Below, one piece after another: positions 1-11,254 of a stretch of 64,000 nucleotides of DNA (positions are counted from its first letter, which is position 1; each line of letters starts with the position of its first letter). The position numbers were made by a program, and so were the translations under genes. The notes beneath the pieces were generated by a model that was not told the origin of the DNA, ran no database searches, and saw nothing but the letters and a program-made list of their open reading frames with translations. The DNA lies in assembly GCF_965638725.1 (NCBI RefSeq), contig NC_134962.1:1061501-1125500 (forward strand). Reading direction: 5' to 3'. This DNA is from Aptenodytes patagonicus. Taxonomy: Eukaryota > Chordata > Aves > Sphenisciformes > Spheniscidae.

Positions 1-902
1 CAGGCCGCGGGCTCTGCCTGTTCGGGTGGTGGGGGAAAGGGGTGGCCATGCAGCTGCTGTGGGGATGGCTCTGGGGCATGTGGAAACAGGGAAGCAGGAG
101 TGTCCACGTAGGGTGTAGGAGGTCACTTGGGCTTTGAGTGGGACAGGAGGGACATCCGTGCAGCCCCTGCTCCCTCCCCGCAGCAGCGTGCTGAGGAGCC
201 TTGCTGGGCAGCGTGCCCACTGTGAACAGAGCTCCTAATGCTGCTTCCAGGTGGCATGAACTCAGGGTTTTCCCACCCAAGCGAGCCTGTCCTCATGTGC
301 TGTCCCCATGCCCCAGTGCTCTGTGGAGCAGCATGTCCTCGAGCCATTGGCACTGGAGCTCGTCGCCTCCCACCACACCCAGCCCCATACTGGGCCAGGA
401 GGACCGCGCGGGCAGGCAAGGGATCCAGCTGGGAGAGGCAATGCCCCTTTCTCCTCCCTGCAATGCAAACAGAAACCGAAAAGGACCAAATTCCAAAGTT
501 CTTATTCAAGCCCAGGTGCCGCGGCCCCAGGCGGAGGCGCGGGGACCATCACCTGCTGGAGGGACTGGTGGCTGGGGCAAGGGAGCGGAGCCGTGCGATG
601 ATGGCCCTGCAGCCGCAGGCGCCGGCATCTGTCCTTCCAGCTGCTGCATCCCAGGGCCCAAAGCGCGGCTGTGCCGGCCCGGCTCCCAGCAGCGCCCGCG
701 GTGACTCCCCCACCAAGTGAGCCCAGAGCAGCCCCGGCTGCACAGGGGCTTTCAGAGCAGCAGCGCATCTGTGCTGCACATGCACAGTGGTCCTGCAGGC
801 GGGCTTGGGGAAGGCTGGCACCGCGGGGGGCAGAGCCGCTCGCCCGCCTCGGGGACGTGGTCCCGGGGCACCACGGGAGTGACCACACGTCCTTCCTTGC
901 AG
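1..902 (+). other. NOL4L: NOL4L intron (upstream of first exon in window)
   Basis: GC-rich sequence that ends in a clear splice acceptor (pyrimidines, then CAG at 900-902) leading into the first recognisable NOL4L exon. I see no exon matching the NOL4L N-terminus here, so the start of the gene lies left of the window. Overlapping open frames on both strands are explained by high GC and have no recognisable protein similarity. Confidence 0.6.
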
Positions 903-3900
903 ATGACTCCTCATCAGAGAGCTGCAGCGGGAATGGCTCCTCCACCCTGAACCCCTCCACATCCAGCAGCACGCAGGGCGACAGCACCTTCCCCGAAATG
1001 AACGGGAATGGCACCGCGGCCCCCATGGACTTCACCGCCTCCGCCGATGACCAGCCCATCAACCTCTGCGACAAGCTCGCGCCTGCCCACGTCACCCCTT
1101 CCTACCAGTCGGACAGCTGCAGCGCCGACGGTCTGCGCAGCAGGGTCAAGTACGCGGTGAAGACCACGGCAGAGGTATGGCCCAGGCTGCAGGTGGCCGC
1201 TGCTGGGGCTGGGGCTGGGCGAGATGGGGCGGCCGCGCATCCCCAGATGGAGCTGGTGCAGGGCATGGCACACTGGGAGCAACCCCACGTGAGGTGCCCG
1301 AGGCCAGGCAGGGATGCAGCTCCTGCCCTCGTGCCAGGAAAGCACAGGGGGGGTGGCAGGGCTGGGAGCCTTTCCCTTGTAGGGAGGGAAGGACGGACGA
1401 GCACCATGCTCGCCCGCCGCTGCTGCAGCAGAGCAGCTGTGCCTGGCCGTACTCCAGCCTTGGGGCTGCTGCTGCTCAGCAGAAATCGGCCCAAGCGCCG
1501 AGCGAGCAGTTGGCAGAGGGAGGGAGAGAAGGAGGGATGGTTTGGGAGAGCCAGGGAGTATCCCCCGTGCCCTGCCTGCCCCAGAGCCGGGGCTCTGCAG
1601 TGGGCTCTCCTCACCCCCGACCGGCTGTGCCGCTGCTGCCATGCAAGGAGGAGCCTGTTGCCACTGGGTCCGGGCAGTGTTTCCTGCAGGCTCAGGCAGA
1701 GCCACAGCCCCCACCAGCCAGAGCCGCGCTGCCTGCACTTTGGGCCATCGCACGGTCCCTGAGGCCGCCAAGTCCTCCCCTGCCCTGAGCAGGCAGGAGC
1801 TGGCACTAGGAGGAGCCTGTCAGCGGGTTCATCTCTAGGTTGCAGGGCGACATCAGGAGATGGGCCAGAAGCAGTGAGCCAAGGAGAAAGGGCTTTTTCC
1901 TTGTGACCATGGGCAGGGGCGGGCAGGCGAGGGCTCCTCGCGGTAACCCCCGTCTCCTCTCAGTCCCCTCCATACAGCTCTGGCAGCTACGACTCCATCA
2001 AGACAGAGGTCAGCGGCTGCCCCGAGGACCTGACCGTTGGCAGGGCCCCCACGGCCGACGAAGATGATGATGACCACGATGACCACGAAGACAATGATAA
2101 GATAAATGACTCGGAGGGGATGGACCCGGAGAGGCTAAAGGCCTTCAACGTAAGGAGGGCTCCGCAGGGAGGGTGAGCCCGCCCGCCTCCCGTCTCGGTG
2201 TTCCCACTGTCTGTCTCTCCTTTGCAGATGTTCGTGCGCCTTTTCGTGGATGAGAACCTGGACCGGATGGTTCCCATCTCCAAGCAGCCCAAGGAGAAGA
2301 TCCAGGCCATCATCGAGTCCTGCAGCCGGCAGTTCCCCGAGTTCCAGGAGCGGGCACGCAAGCGCATCCGCACCTACCTCAAGTCCTGCCGCCGCATGAA
2401 GAAGAACGGGATGGAGATGGTGAGCGGCCGCGCCACTGCCCTGCCGCTCGCCACCGCTCCCGGGGCAGCAGGTCCCTGAGCGCCTTCTCTGCTTGTGTTT
2501 CCGCAGACCAGGCCCACACCGCCGCACCTGACCTCGGCCATGGCGGAGAACATCCTGGCCGCCGCCTGCGAGAGCGAAACGCGGAAAGCAGCCAAGAGGA
2601 TGCGGCTGGAGATCTACCAGACCTCCCAGGTATGGTGCTCATGGCCAGAGGTGGGTGTGGGGAAAATAAGAGAAGTTTCTGAGCAATTTGGCAAAGCATT
2701 TTAAAAAGCCTTTCTAAAAGTCAGAGGGCTGCAGAATGGGGCTCTGTGGTGCGTCCTGAGACTCAGGCCAGCAGGGCTGGGGACGCTGGGGACGCTGGTT
2801 TGTGCTGGCCATGCTGCAGCCGTGGGAGACCAGGCGTCCCCACGCTGTCCCTTCCACTGGCCGCAGAGGATGGCTGGGCTCCTTGCTGGAGTAAGTCTGT
2901 GTTTCCCCTGTGCAGGATGAACCGATCGCTCTAGACAAGCAGCACTCCAGAGACTCCACAGCCATTACCCACTCCTCCTATTCACTGCCAGCTTCATCTT
3001 ACTCCCAAGACCCGGTCTACATCAATGGAAGCCTGAACTACAGCTACCGTGGCTACGGGTCCCTGGGGGGCAGCCTGCAGCCACCCGCCTCCCTCCAGAC
3101 GGGCAACCACAGTAACGGTAAGCGGCCGCACGCTGCACCAGGGCCCGCGGCGGCAGGGGGAGCCCACCCAGCCATCGCCCCCACCCCGTGCCCAGGCAGC
3201 GCGCTGCGGGCACCCTGGCATCCTGCGCTGTGCGGCTGAGCTGGTTGCTGGGGGTGAGGCAGGGGCTGCTCCTGCGGCTCACGCCAAGCCCGGTCATGGC
3301 AGCACCTCTCCCACCGCCACACAGAGCTGCTGCAAAAGCCTCTCTGCTCCTGCAGCCGACAGAGGCCTCTGCCCAGCTGCCCAGTTTGCCTCATCAGCAG
3401 GTGGTTAATTGTTGAACTGAAGTTGGAAGGATGGTCTAGGTGGCACTGGTGGAGGGAAGGAGTGTCACTTAAAAAAAAAGAGAATCTGTACCAGCTATTA
3501 ATTATTAACAGGAGCAGGCGCCTATCGCTGCCCTGATCTCGTTGCTGGTATGAGCCGTTCCTTTCCCAGCCTGCGTCGGCTGCTCTCGGAGACAGGGACG
3601 GGGATGGGGACAGGGCTGGTGAAGTCTGGGGGCTCTGCAGCAGCACCCAGGGCACAGCCAGCTCCTGCCGCAGGTCGGGAGGGTGGCAAGGGGCTGGGGG
3701 CCACCTGGGAAAAGCGGCCAGGGGAACAGGACTGAGGCTGGCAGGGCGGGAAGGCAGAAGGAGAGTGCGGGCAAGGCTTGAGGGGTTGGCTGAGTTAGGA
3801 GCAAGTGAACAGAGCAGAGTAGCCTGGGGCTGAGCAGGGCACTTGGGGAGGTGCCGTGGTACATGGTCAGTCCCTGGCACCTGGGTGAAAGAGGTGTAGG

Positions 3901-6542
3901 ATGGGGAAAAGGCTCTCCCCTTGGGCAGCAGCCCTCTGGCTTTGCCCTCCCGACAGCGGTGGCAGGAGGGGCTGGAGCCTGTGCTGGTCCTCAGCTGGTC
4001 CTTCGGCAATCTCTGGGCTGCCTTCGCTTGCCCCAGTGCGCTCTGGGCCCCTGCCCTGCCCCTGCCCGCCCCGATGGGAGTGAGGATTTGGAAGGATGTG
4101 ATTTCCGGAGCCCTGAGAGATGCCTGTCTGGGATTAACTCTTATCATCCCTTCCTAATGCTTCTTAACCCTGAATAAAGATCCCGCCCCAGCCTCCAGCT
4201 GCTGAGACCTAATCCTTGCAGCCACAGTGGAGGCAGCTATGGTTCCTCTCCAGAGCAGCACAGGCACCCCCGGCCCCCCACACTGCCCGGCACCCTCCTC
4301 TCGCCCGGCCCAGCCACAAGTGCTGGCTCCTTGACAAGAGGCAGCAAACTTGCAGAACCATCTCAGAGCTGCCCCGGTGAGCGCGGGCCCCAGGAGGAGC
4401 AGTTGGGCCCTGGGTGTAGCACACAGCAGCAGGAACTTGCTTCTTTCTCATGGATTTTTTAAACCTCTGCCTCACAATTATTTTTTTCCCCTTTGCCCAA
4501 GCTCTTTGCCAGTCCTTTAGAGGTAAGAGCGTGCTGCCGTAGCGCTGGCAAGGAGCGCTGCAAGGAGCTGCGCCTTCTCCTCCCTCCGTGAGGAGAAAGC
4601 CTGCAGGGGTTTGCTGCCCAGAAGTGTCTTCTCCCTCCATCCCCCACCTAAGGCGATTCTTGCTCAAACCCACAGCCCCGCTCCCAGCTCCTTCCCCCTT
4701 GGTGAGCCGGAAAATGGGCTCCGTTTACTGCTGCCTTTTCTGTCCAGTGAAATTGTTTTCGCATGAGAGCCTCCTCCTCCCCTTCGCTGAGCGCTGATTA
4801 GCCTGGTGTGGAAGTCCTCTGCTGGTGCCACTCCTCCCGCAGCATTTGCTGCTCCAGCATTGCTTTCCTTGGACGCTTTCCTTCCCACCCCGGGGCGATG
4901 TGCTCCCCTCCCTGCCGCCGGTCACCAGCGGGACCCACCTGGTCTCAGGGGGGGCTGCTGAACTCTCCTGTCCTGGTTTGCAAACCACTGCAGCACCCGA
5001 TCCCTGCTCCATCTTCCTGCATGTCCCACCGCTGCGTCAGGCCACCCAGCAGGAGCTCAGCCCTCCTGAAGCTTTTCTCCAGCATCACCAACTGCTCCAT
5101 CAGCCTGCAATGTGCCAGCCCACAGCCAGGGGCTTAATTAGTTCAGTGTCTTCTCTTTCTCCTTACCCCCAGGCTGCAGCCTCGCCTGCCTCCTCTCCCT
5201 AGCTAGTATCACATCTCTAGTACACATCTTTCCTCTTCTCTCCATTTCTAGTTGAGTGTGTGGTTCTTGCACCTTGTTTGGCTTCTCTTAGTCCAACACA
5301 AAGCTAAATCCAGTTTTTCCCCTGCCTTTACCTGGCTGTGTCACTCCTCAAGCTGCGTATCGGCTTCCCTGCCAAAGCCTTCCACGCGCAGCCACCCGAA
5401 CCGGGCTGCACACGCGTGTGCGTGGTTGTGCACATGTATCTGCAGACAGCCAGAGCAGCGGCTGACAGTGTTCCCTGGGTCTTGGAGAGCTCGATAATTT
5501 TGTGACTTTTTGCAGGTTTAAGAGCTGTAGCGACACGGGAGGTTTGTGAGCTGGGGCAGCCGTGTGTCCTGTTCTGCAGAGGACAGACACACGTACGTGG
5601 CTAGAAGCCGATCGCATGCGATAGAGGTGGAGCAGAGACCGACTTAGGAGAAAAAATTATCCCTGCCCATCAGGCAGATCATAAATTTTGCAGGACTTCA
5701 TTTCATTTACGGACTAAGCCACAGAAATGTGCAGCCTAGTAAGACCATTTAGCCCCCCCCCAAACGTTCTATCTAAGGCTGAGCACGTAACCGCGTTGCT
5801 GGCCGGGGCGGTGTGTGAAAGGCCGGGCAGGGCAGGTCTCCTCCTCGCCGCGCAGCACAGCCTGGCCCCACGGCGCGTGTGCTGGGCACAGACACCAGGT
5901 AGTTACCCAGCACTAAACCAGGGAAGTGCCCCGTGCAGGATGTTACTTGCCATGTGCAGAGGAAAATCCGGAACCTGGAAAATGATTTTGATGGGGCAGG
6001 TACCCTCAGGCGCAGGATTAGCTCCTGGCAGAGTGCGGCCACAGATCTTCCCTTCGCAGAGCGGATGGGACAGGCTGCAGGACCAGGATTTTTGTCACGT
6101 TGACTCTGAAGTCTCTTTCCTTGTTGTGGCTGTTGTAGAGGCAGTGACTTGCGCTGGCTGCCTGCGCTGGCTGCTGTGGGAGCTGGGGCTTTTCACGTTG
6201 TCCAGGGCACCGCACTTTCCAGGGACCTTCCTGCCGGTGCAGGGGTCCGGGAGCAGCAGCTCCTGCTGGGGATCTCGTCGCGGCAGGACAGACACGGGCA
6301 AGGCTGCTCTGCCTGAGCTTCCCTCTCGCTTTTCCTTGGCAGGTCCAACCGATCTCAGCATGAAAGGTGGGGCCTCCAGCACGGCCCCCTCCAACAGCAC
6401 CAGCAGGGGAATGCAGGCTGCCCAGCTCAGCCCCACGGAGATCAGCGCAGTGCGGCAGCTGATCGCCGGCTACCGAGAGTCGGCAGCGTTTCTGCTTCGA
6501 TCTGCAGACGAACTGGAAAACCTCATTTTACAGCAGAACTGA
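903..6542 (+). CDS. NOL4L: NOL4L, nucleolar protein 4-like (3' part, six coding exons)
   Basis: Coding exons are 903-1174, 1964-2149, 2228-2419, 2507-2629, 2916-3117 and 6343-6542 (stop TGA 6540-6542). All introns are GT-AG and the reading phase closes at every junction, giving 391 residues in the window. The residues follow human NOL4L closely: a Ser/Gly/Asn-rich stretch, an acidic Asp/His run (about residues 130-140 of this part), the conserved block starting [11 protein letters not shown] (154-217) with a basic end (RRMKKNG), the basic segment [12 protein letters not shown], and the C-terminus ending [10 protein letters not shown]. The N-terminal exon or exons lie outside the window. The protein is nuclear with no established biochemical activity; human NOL4L is known as a PAX5 fusion partner in leukaemia. 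Compared with human, the Thr/Pro-rich linker after PTDLSMKGG is shorter. Identity is very secure; function is not. Confidence 0.95.
1175..1963 (+). other. NOL4L intron, no other feature
   Basis: A 789-base GC-rich intron between GTATGG donor and CAG acceptor. No further exon or RNA gene is recognised. Long open frames on both strands here are low-complexity products of GC content. Confidence 0.7.
3118..6342 (+). other. NOL4L last intron (3.2 kb), no other feature
   Basis: Intron from a GTAAGC donor at 3118 to the acceptor ending at 6342, splitting a glycine codon (G|GT). Pyrimidine-rich stretches are present around 4.8-5.3 kb, but I recognise no exon, repeat family or RNA gene. Confidence 0.65.
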
Positions 6543-7640
6543 CTCCCTGTGTCTGCATCGCTCCTCTGTCGAGAAGACAATTTATACCTGCTAGAAAGAG
6601 GCTCCCAGCGGTGTCCTGCTCAGGACCACCATCGTCCTCCCATGAAGCAGCGGGTACATGTAGTTTTAGAAGGTGGAATCCAAAAGACCTGTTTTCTTTT
6701 ACACTCCAAGCACCTGGGACTTCAGGCACAAGGACACGTTTTTGAACCGCACCAACATCCGTGCGTCCAGCCGACCAGAAGCCAAACCTGCGGCTTGGAA
6801 GGATGTGGGACTTTCAAGGGCAGAAGGGAGCCTGGGGAGGTTTGGGGCTGCAGATGTATTTAGAATAACCTTTGTGGACCCAAATGTTAGATTCCCATCC
6901 CCAGATAATTTCCAAGTCTTAGGTGAGCTGAATCACATATTTATTGAGAAATGGACCCTCCTCTCCCCTTAGTAATTTATTTTTCTGAAAATGGATTCTT
7001 TTGAGTTTGTACAGATTGCCAGTTTTTTGTCTGTCTGATCAGAAGGAATTTATTCCTGTGAAATAACACATTCCATATCACTACACTACTAATTTCCAGG
7101 CAGCTCTGCCTGTTTCTCTGGGGAGCCCTTGTCCCACCGGGAGCAAGTTCGCCATCCAGCCCTAGACTTCAAGGCTGCTCAGCCTCCAGTAAGCGTAGGT
7201 GGCAGCTGACCAACGGAGCAAGCAAGCGTCCTGCTTAGACCTTCGTTCTAAGCGGTCCCGTAGCAGCAGTGGGGTCTAAATCTCCCGCAGAGACTCGGCA
7301 AGCTCAGCAGACCTCCGGCTAGAAGGACGTCTCGCACTCATTTAAGTCATTGCAGATAAGAGAAGGAAGGAAGGAAATACCTGAGAAACACTGTCTTGCG
7401 GTCACCATCCGTACTCTACCTCACACTCCATTGTGGGCTTCTTCCAGGACTGGCCGAGCTGGTCCTGGGGGATGGTGAGTGTCGCAGACGCGTGGATCGT
7501 GCCGAGGAGGCTGGAACCAACCCGGCAGATCCAGTGGATCCGCTGGGGTCCTGCTGCTGGGCGGCAGCTCGCCCCCACCCCGCTGCGCCCGGCTGTTTGC
7601 TCCAGTCTGTGTGAAACCAACCCTGGGGTAGCACCAGGAG

Positions 7641-7675
7641 AATAAACCGTTTAGGAACCGCATGGGTGTAATAAA
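7641..7675 (+). terminator. NOL4L: Possible proximal NOL4L poly(A) signals
   Basis: Two AATAAA hexamers (7641-7646 and 7670-7675) lie about 1.1 kb after the stop codon, so a short 3'UTR isoform is possible. No clear GU-rich downstream element stands out. Confidence 0.35.
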
Positions 7676-9369
7676 GGCTAATGCCGGGTCTCTGCCTGAA
7701 AAGCGAGGTCAGCGCGGCGAGCCGCTCGCTCCTCTGCAGAAGAGAGAGACTGGCAACATTCAGCAGCAGAACTGACAAAGTCCTCTCCGGGGCCCGGCAT
7801 CCTCCCCCCTCCCTGCTCACAGTCCTGGAACAAGCCCACAGTTCCCAAAGTGTGGAAAAACCGTAGCCCGATGACCATTCTGCCCCGTCACCACCCCCCC
7901 ACCCCCAATAATGCACTTCGTTTTGCTCAGTGCAATACCTACTACCAGTGCTGCTAAACCCAGGGACTTCGCTCAGGCATGGAGATGCTGAGCCGAGCCA
8001 AGCAATGCAACGTGCTCTGGAGCCACGTAGAGCAGCAGAGACCAGCTGCCGGGGATCCCAGCTCCTCCTCGCGCCCCTGCGCTGGCGCAGCTCCCCCTGC
8101 CCGGGCAGGAGTCCTCACCACAAGATATGAATTCGATAAGCGTAAACCCCTATACGCTCATTTTAAAGGTAGATACTTTCTCTCTTTGGAGCCAGCTTTT
8201 TTTCTTCTTTTTTGGCCACTCTGAGCCCGCGGACGGAGGCTGCTGCTCCGTGGGGGGCTGATGCCGCTGGCGTGGGCTCGAGCTTGGTGGCAGGGGCTGG
8301 TCCCAGCCAGGAGCAGACCCGGACAGTTTACTCGGTAGCCTTTATACCCGATTATACTCCCCACACACACTGGAAGAGAAGCAAACCCTCTACCCTGCTC
8401 TTAGTCTCAGTACAGAAAAAGCCACCGGCTCCTGAGGACAGGCTTGCCTGGCCCGGCAGCAGAAGGGATTAACCGTTGCATTGACTGTTTTCCCCAAACT
8501 GTAAACTTTCCGTAGCATTTGGAGAAAAGGGACCTAACCCCTGGCCGTTGGACGTAGTCAGGGTGTCCGTGCAGAGATGAGGTGGTGGCCTGTTAGACCC
8601 GAGCCCGTGCTGGAACCGGGAGCATCGCGGCCGTCCCGAGACGCGCCTGGGCTGAGCGCCCCGTCCCCTCCCTGCCCGCAGCAGGCAGGAGAGCGGGGCT
8701 GGAGCCCGCCCGGGACACCAGCCCCCCTGAGCCAGGGTTCAGACTCACGCTTTCCCCAGCACTTCACAAGCCTGCTTGGTTTGTCCACTGCATCCTCCCA
8801 TACTTGGAATTTATGTAAATATTTATTTTTATGTGAATACCATGAAGTAACAAACCTTTGACAAAATATGTAACCGCAGCCATTTGTGAAAGTCTTAAGG
8901 AAGGAGAGGCAGAGACAATCGCTGTCCCGGAATTCTCTCTCTCTGCGATATCCCACCCGAGTCGGTGCCTCCCTCCCCATCAGAGGCCGTCGAGAACATT
9001 TAGCCATAAGTTTGCCATCCAGTTTACTGAAAAAGAGGTTACCCAGGGGCTTACGGACAGATCACCATCAGCTACAGTTTGTTTAAAGTTTTATTTATAC
9101 AAGTTTTAGCTGTCGTTACCAGATCACCTTTGAACTTGTCTTAGCATGTATTGAAGTTTAGTAGCTCTTACACTTTGTTAAACTGCTGTAGAAGACAGAT
9201 GAGGCTCATGGTTGCATAGGAAGGTTTCAGTCTACCCTGTCCTAACAACTGATGTTCATAACTCGCAGCTGAATGGTACAGACTCAGATTTCCAAAGCCC
9301 CGGTGACAGCCACATCTGTGACAAGTTATGAAACAAATGGGATTGACTACGAATTTCTGTCAGGGATCT

Positions 9370-9412
9370 TTTTCTTTTCTTTTTTTCTTTTTTTCTTTTT
9401 CTTTTTTTTTTC
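9370..9412 (+). repeat. CT-rich low-complexity tract
   Basis: A run of T with scattered C, giving a polypyrimidine tract in the NOL4L 3'UTR. Confidence 0.8.
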
Positions 9413-9721
9413 GGTGAGCCGCAGCTTTATAGTTTCTTTGGAGTGAGCTCCACAGACATCTCAGTGCTCTTCAGCTGATCCATGCTCAGTTGCGGCTCTT
9501 CTGTGCTCCAGGACTGTTTCACAGCCACATTCCTGCGCTCTCACTAGGCAGGACGGGGTCAGGAATCGCTAGTCCGGGTTCTCAACGAGAAGGAATGAGC
9601 AGGAGCAGAATACACCGGCTCTCCAGATATTCTGAGAGGTGGAAGGAGAATGCTGGGTTAGCAAATGGTCTGGATGTTCTTGGTTTTGTTTAAGAAAAGC
9701 TAATCACTGGTCAAGAAAATA

Positions 9722-9751
9722 GATTTTTTTTATTTTATTTTATTTTATTTT
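9722..9751 (+). repeat. (TTTTA)n microsatellite
   Basis: Four to five TTTTA units in the NOL4L 3'UTR. Confidence 0.8.
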
Positions 9752-11228
9752 AAACACAACCATCCTGCCCTGGATGTGCGGTTCCCATGACGGTGTTTCT
9801 ACATGGGAGAGCGCTCCCGGGATTGCGAGCAGACGTAACTTGTACCTCCCCGATCCAAAGGGCCACTTCCCTCCCGCGAGTGGCCGTCGGATTTAGTACC
9901 AGTTCATGAAAAAAAATGCTGCTTTGAACTCAGAGGGTTAATATACTTTTGATTTGTAATTTTTTGTAAAACTTTTTACAAGGTAGCATAGTATTTCACC
10001 AGAGTACCAACTACAATCCGTCCATGGTCTGATTTTTATATAATTTAGTGGTGCTTTAGAAACTTTTGTTTGGTTGTTTCGGAGCTGTACAGCTCAGTTC
10101 TTCGCCTGTATCTACCTAAGACCAATGTGAACCTTTGTATTTTTGCTCCTAATTTTGGACTCAGTGAAAGTGTACTGTTTACATGTACAGAACTCCCGGC
10201 CCCTGTGTGTTCTGCAAGACCTGCTGTTGAAGAGGAAGATGCACCTCACCCAGTTCGTCTGCTTAACCAAGCCACAGCTTCACTCACCCACTGACACACG
10301 CACCTACCCTAAGGAAGACCCCACAAAATTGAAACACCCTTTAAGCAATTTTGGGTTTTGCACAAGCTATTGCATTTTTTTCCAGTAGTCGATTTACGGA
10401 TTGGCTGCAATTCAAAGCGAGAGCTGATCCGGAGCTCAGTTAACTGAAGCACCAGAACTCAAACAGGCAGAGTCGCACCGTGCTGCTGTTTCACCATCCT
10501 CCTCCTCCTGACGTCCGAGGCAGGGGGGTGAAAGCTGCCGAGCTCAGTGTAGGGTTCAAACAACGCAGAAGAGCACTTGAGCCAAGGGGGCTCGCAAGGA
10601 AGCAGGGAGGAGACACTCATCAGCATAATTGGAAACGTAGTTTAACGAACCTGGTGAAATCGCCCGAGCTGGCCGCTGATTTCAGATGGAAAGGGTGGGA
10701 GCGCGTTCCCTCGGGAGGCGGGGGGCTCCGAAACGAAGCAGAGGATAGCTCTTTGGAAAGTCGGTGCTTTCCTGAGGGCTCAGATAGAAAGCATATGGCA
10801 CTTAATCCAGCTTTTAAGGTGACACTTTATTGCTTAATCAATTGATTCATTTTGAAATGATATTTTTGCAGATAGGCACCTATGCAACTTAATGTGGCTC
10901 TTAAGCAGATGAGCACTTCCTCCTCAACGAGCTTGATAAGAGTTATTTGTGTTATATACTGTGGATTTTTCCAGTAAATGTGGCTTAATATTTTAATTCT
11001 TAGAATGTGTGTCTATTATATATGTGATGCAACTTAATTCTGTTCTGTTTGTGGAATGATTAGCACAGGCCAACTCCCTGTTCCCCTCACTTAACAAAGA
11101 CCAATGAGCTGTTAATCAAGCTGTTATCTCCATGGTATTACTTGCTAAATGCACTGATTTCATAAGTATGTGGAATCCTTTTTTTTTTCTTTTGAATCTG
11201 TATATCATATATAAGACTGAATCTACTT

Positions 11229-11234
11229 AATAAA
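11229..11234 (+). terminator. NOL4L: NOL4L distal poly(A) signal
   Basis: AATAAA followed about 20-60 bases later by GT-containing sequence (ctgtcg, gggtgctgctgg). It is the last good plus-strand signal before sequence with no NOL4L features. Confidence 0.6.
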
Positions 11235-11254
11235 CACTGTATAACAAAAAGGGC

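Larger units (their letters stand above)
6543..11250 (+). other. NOL4L: NOL4L 3'UTR
   Basis: AT content rises after the stop codon, and the sequence runs without a coding signal to a good AATAAA at 11229. A long 3'UTR of about 4.7 kb is in keeping with what I recall of human NOL4L. Visible elements are a CT-rich tract at 9370-9412, a (TTTTA)n tract at 9722-9751, a perfect let-7 seed match at 7416-7423, a Pumilio-type TGTAAATA at 8814-8821, and an 8-bp stem (TTGTAAAA/TTTTACAA) at 9964-9981. Earlier AATAAA signals near 7.65 kb could give a short isoform. The exact end is inferred. Confidence 0.7.

Noticed and set aside
178-240. Possible extra NOL4L exon after a good acceptor near 182
   Set aside because: All three frames stop quickly or give no similarity to NOL4L, so there is no support for an exon.
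914-1806. Long antisense frames over NOL4L
   Set aside because: They mirror the GC-rich coding exon and intron on the other strand; the plus-strand NOL4L reading is secure.
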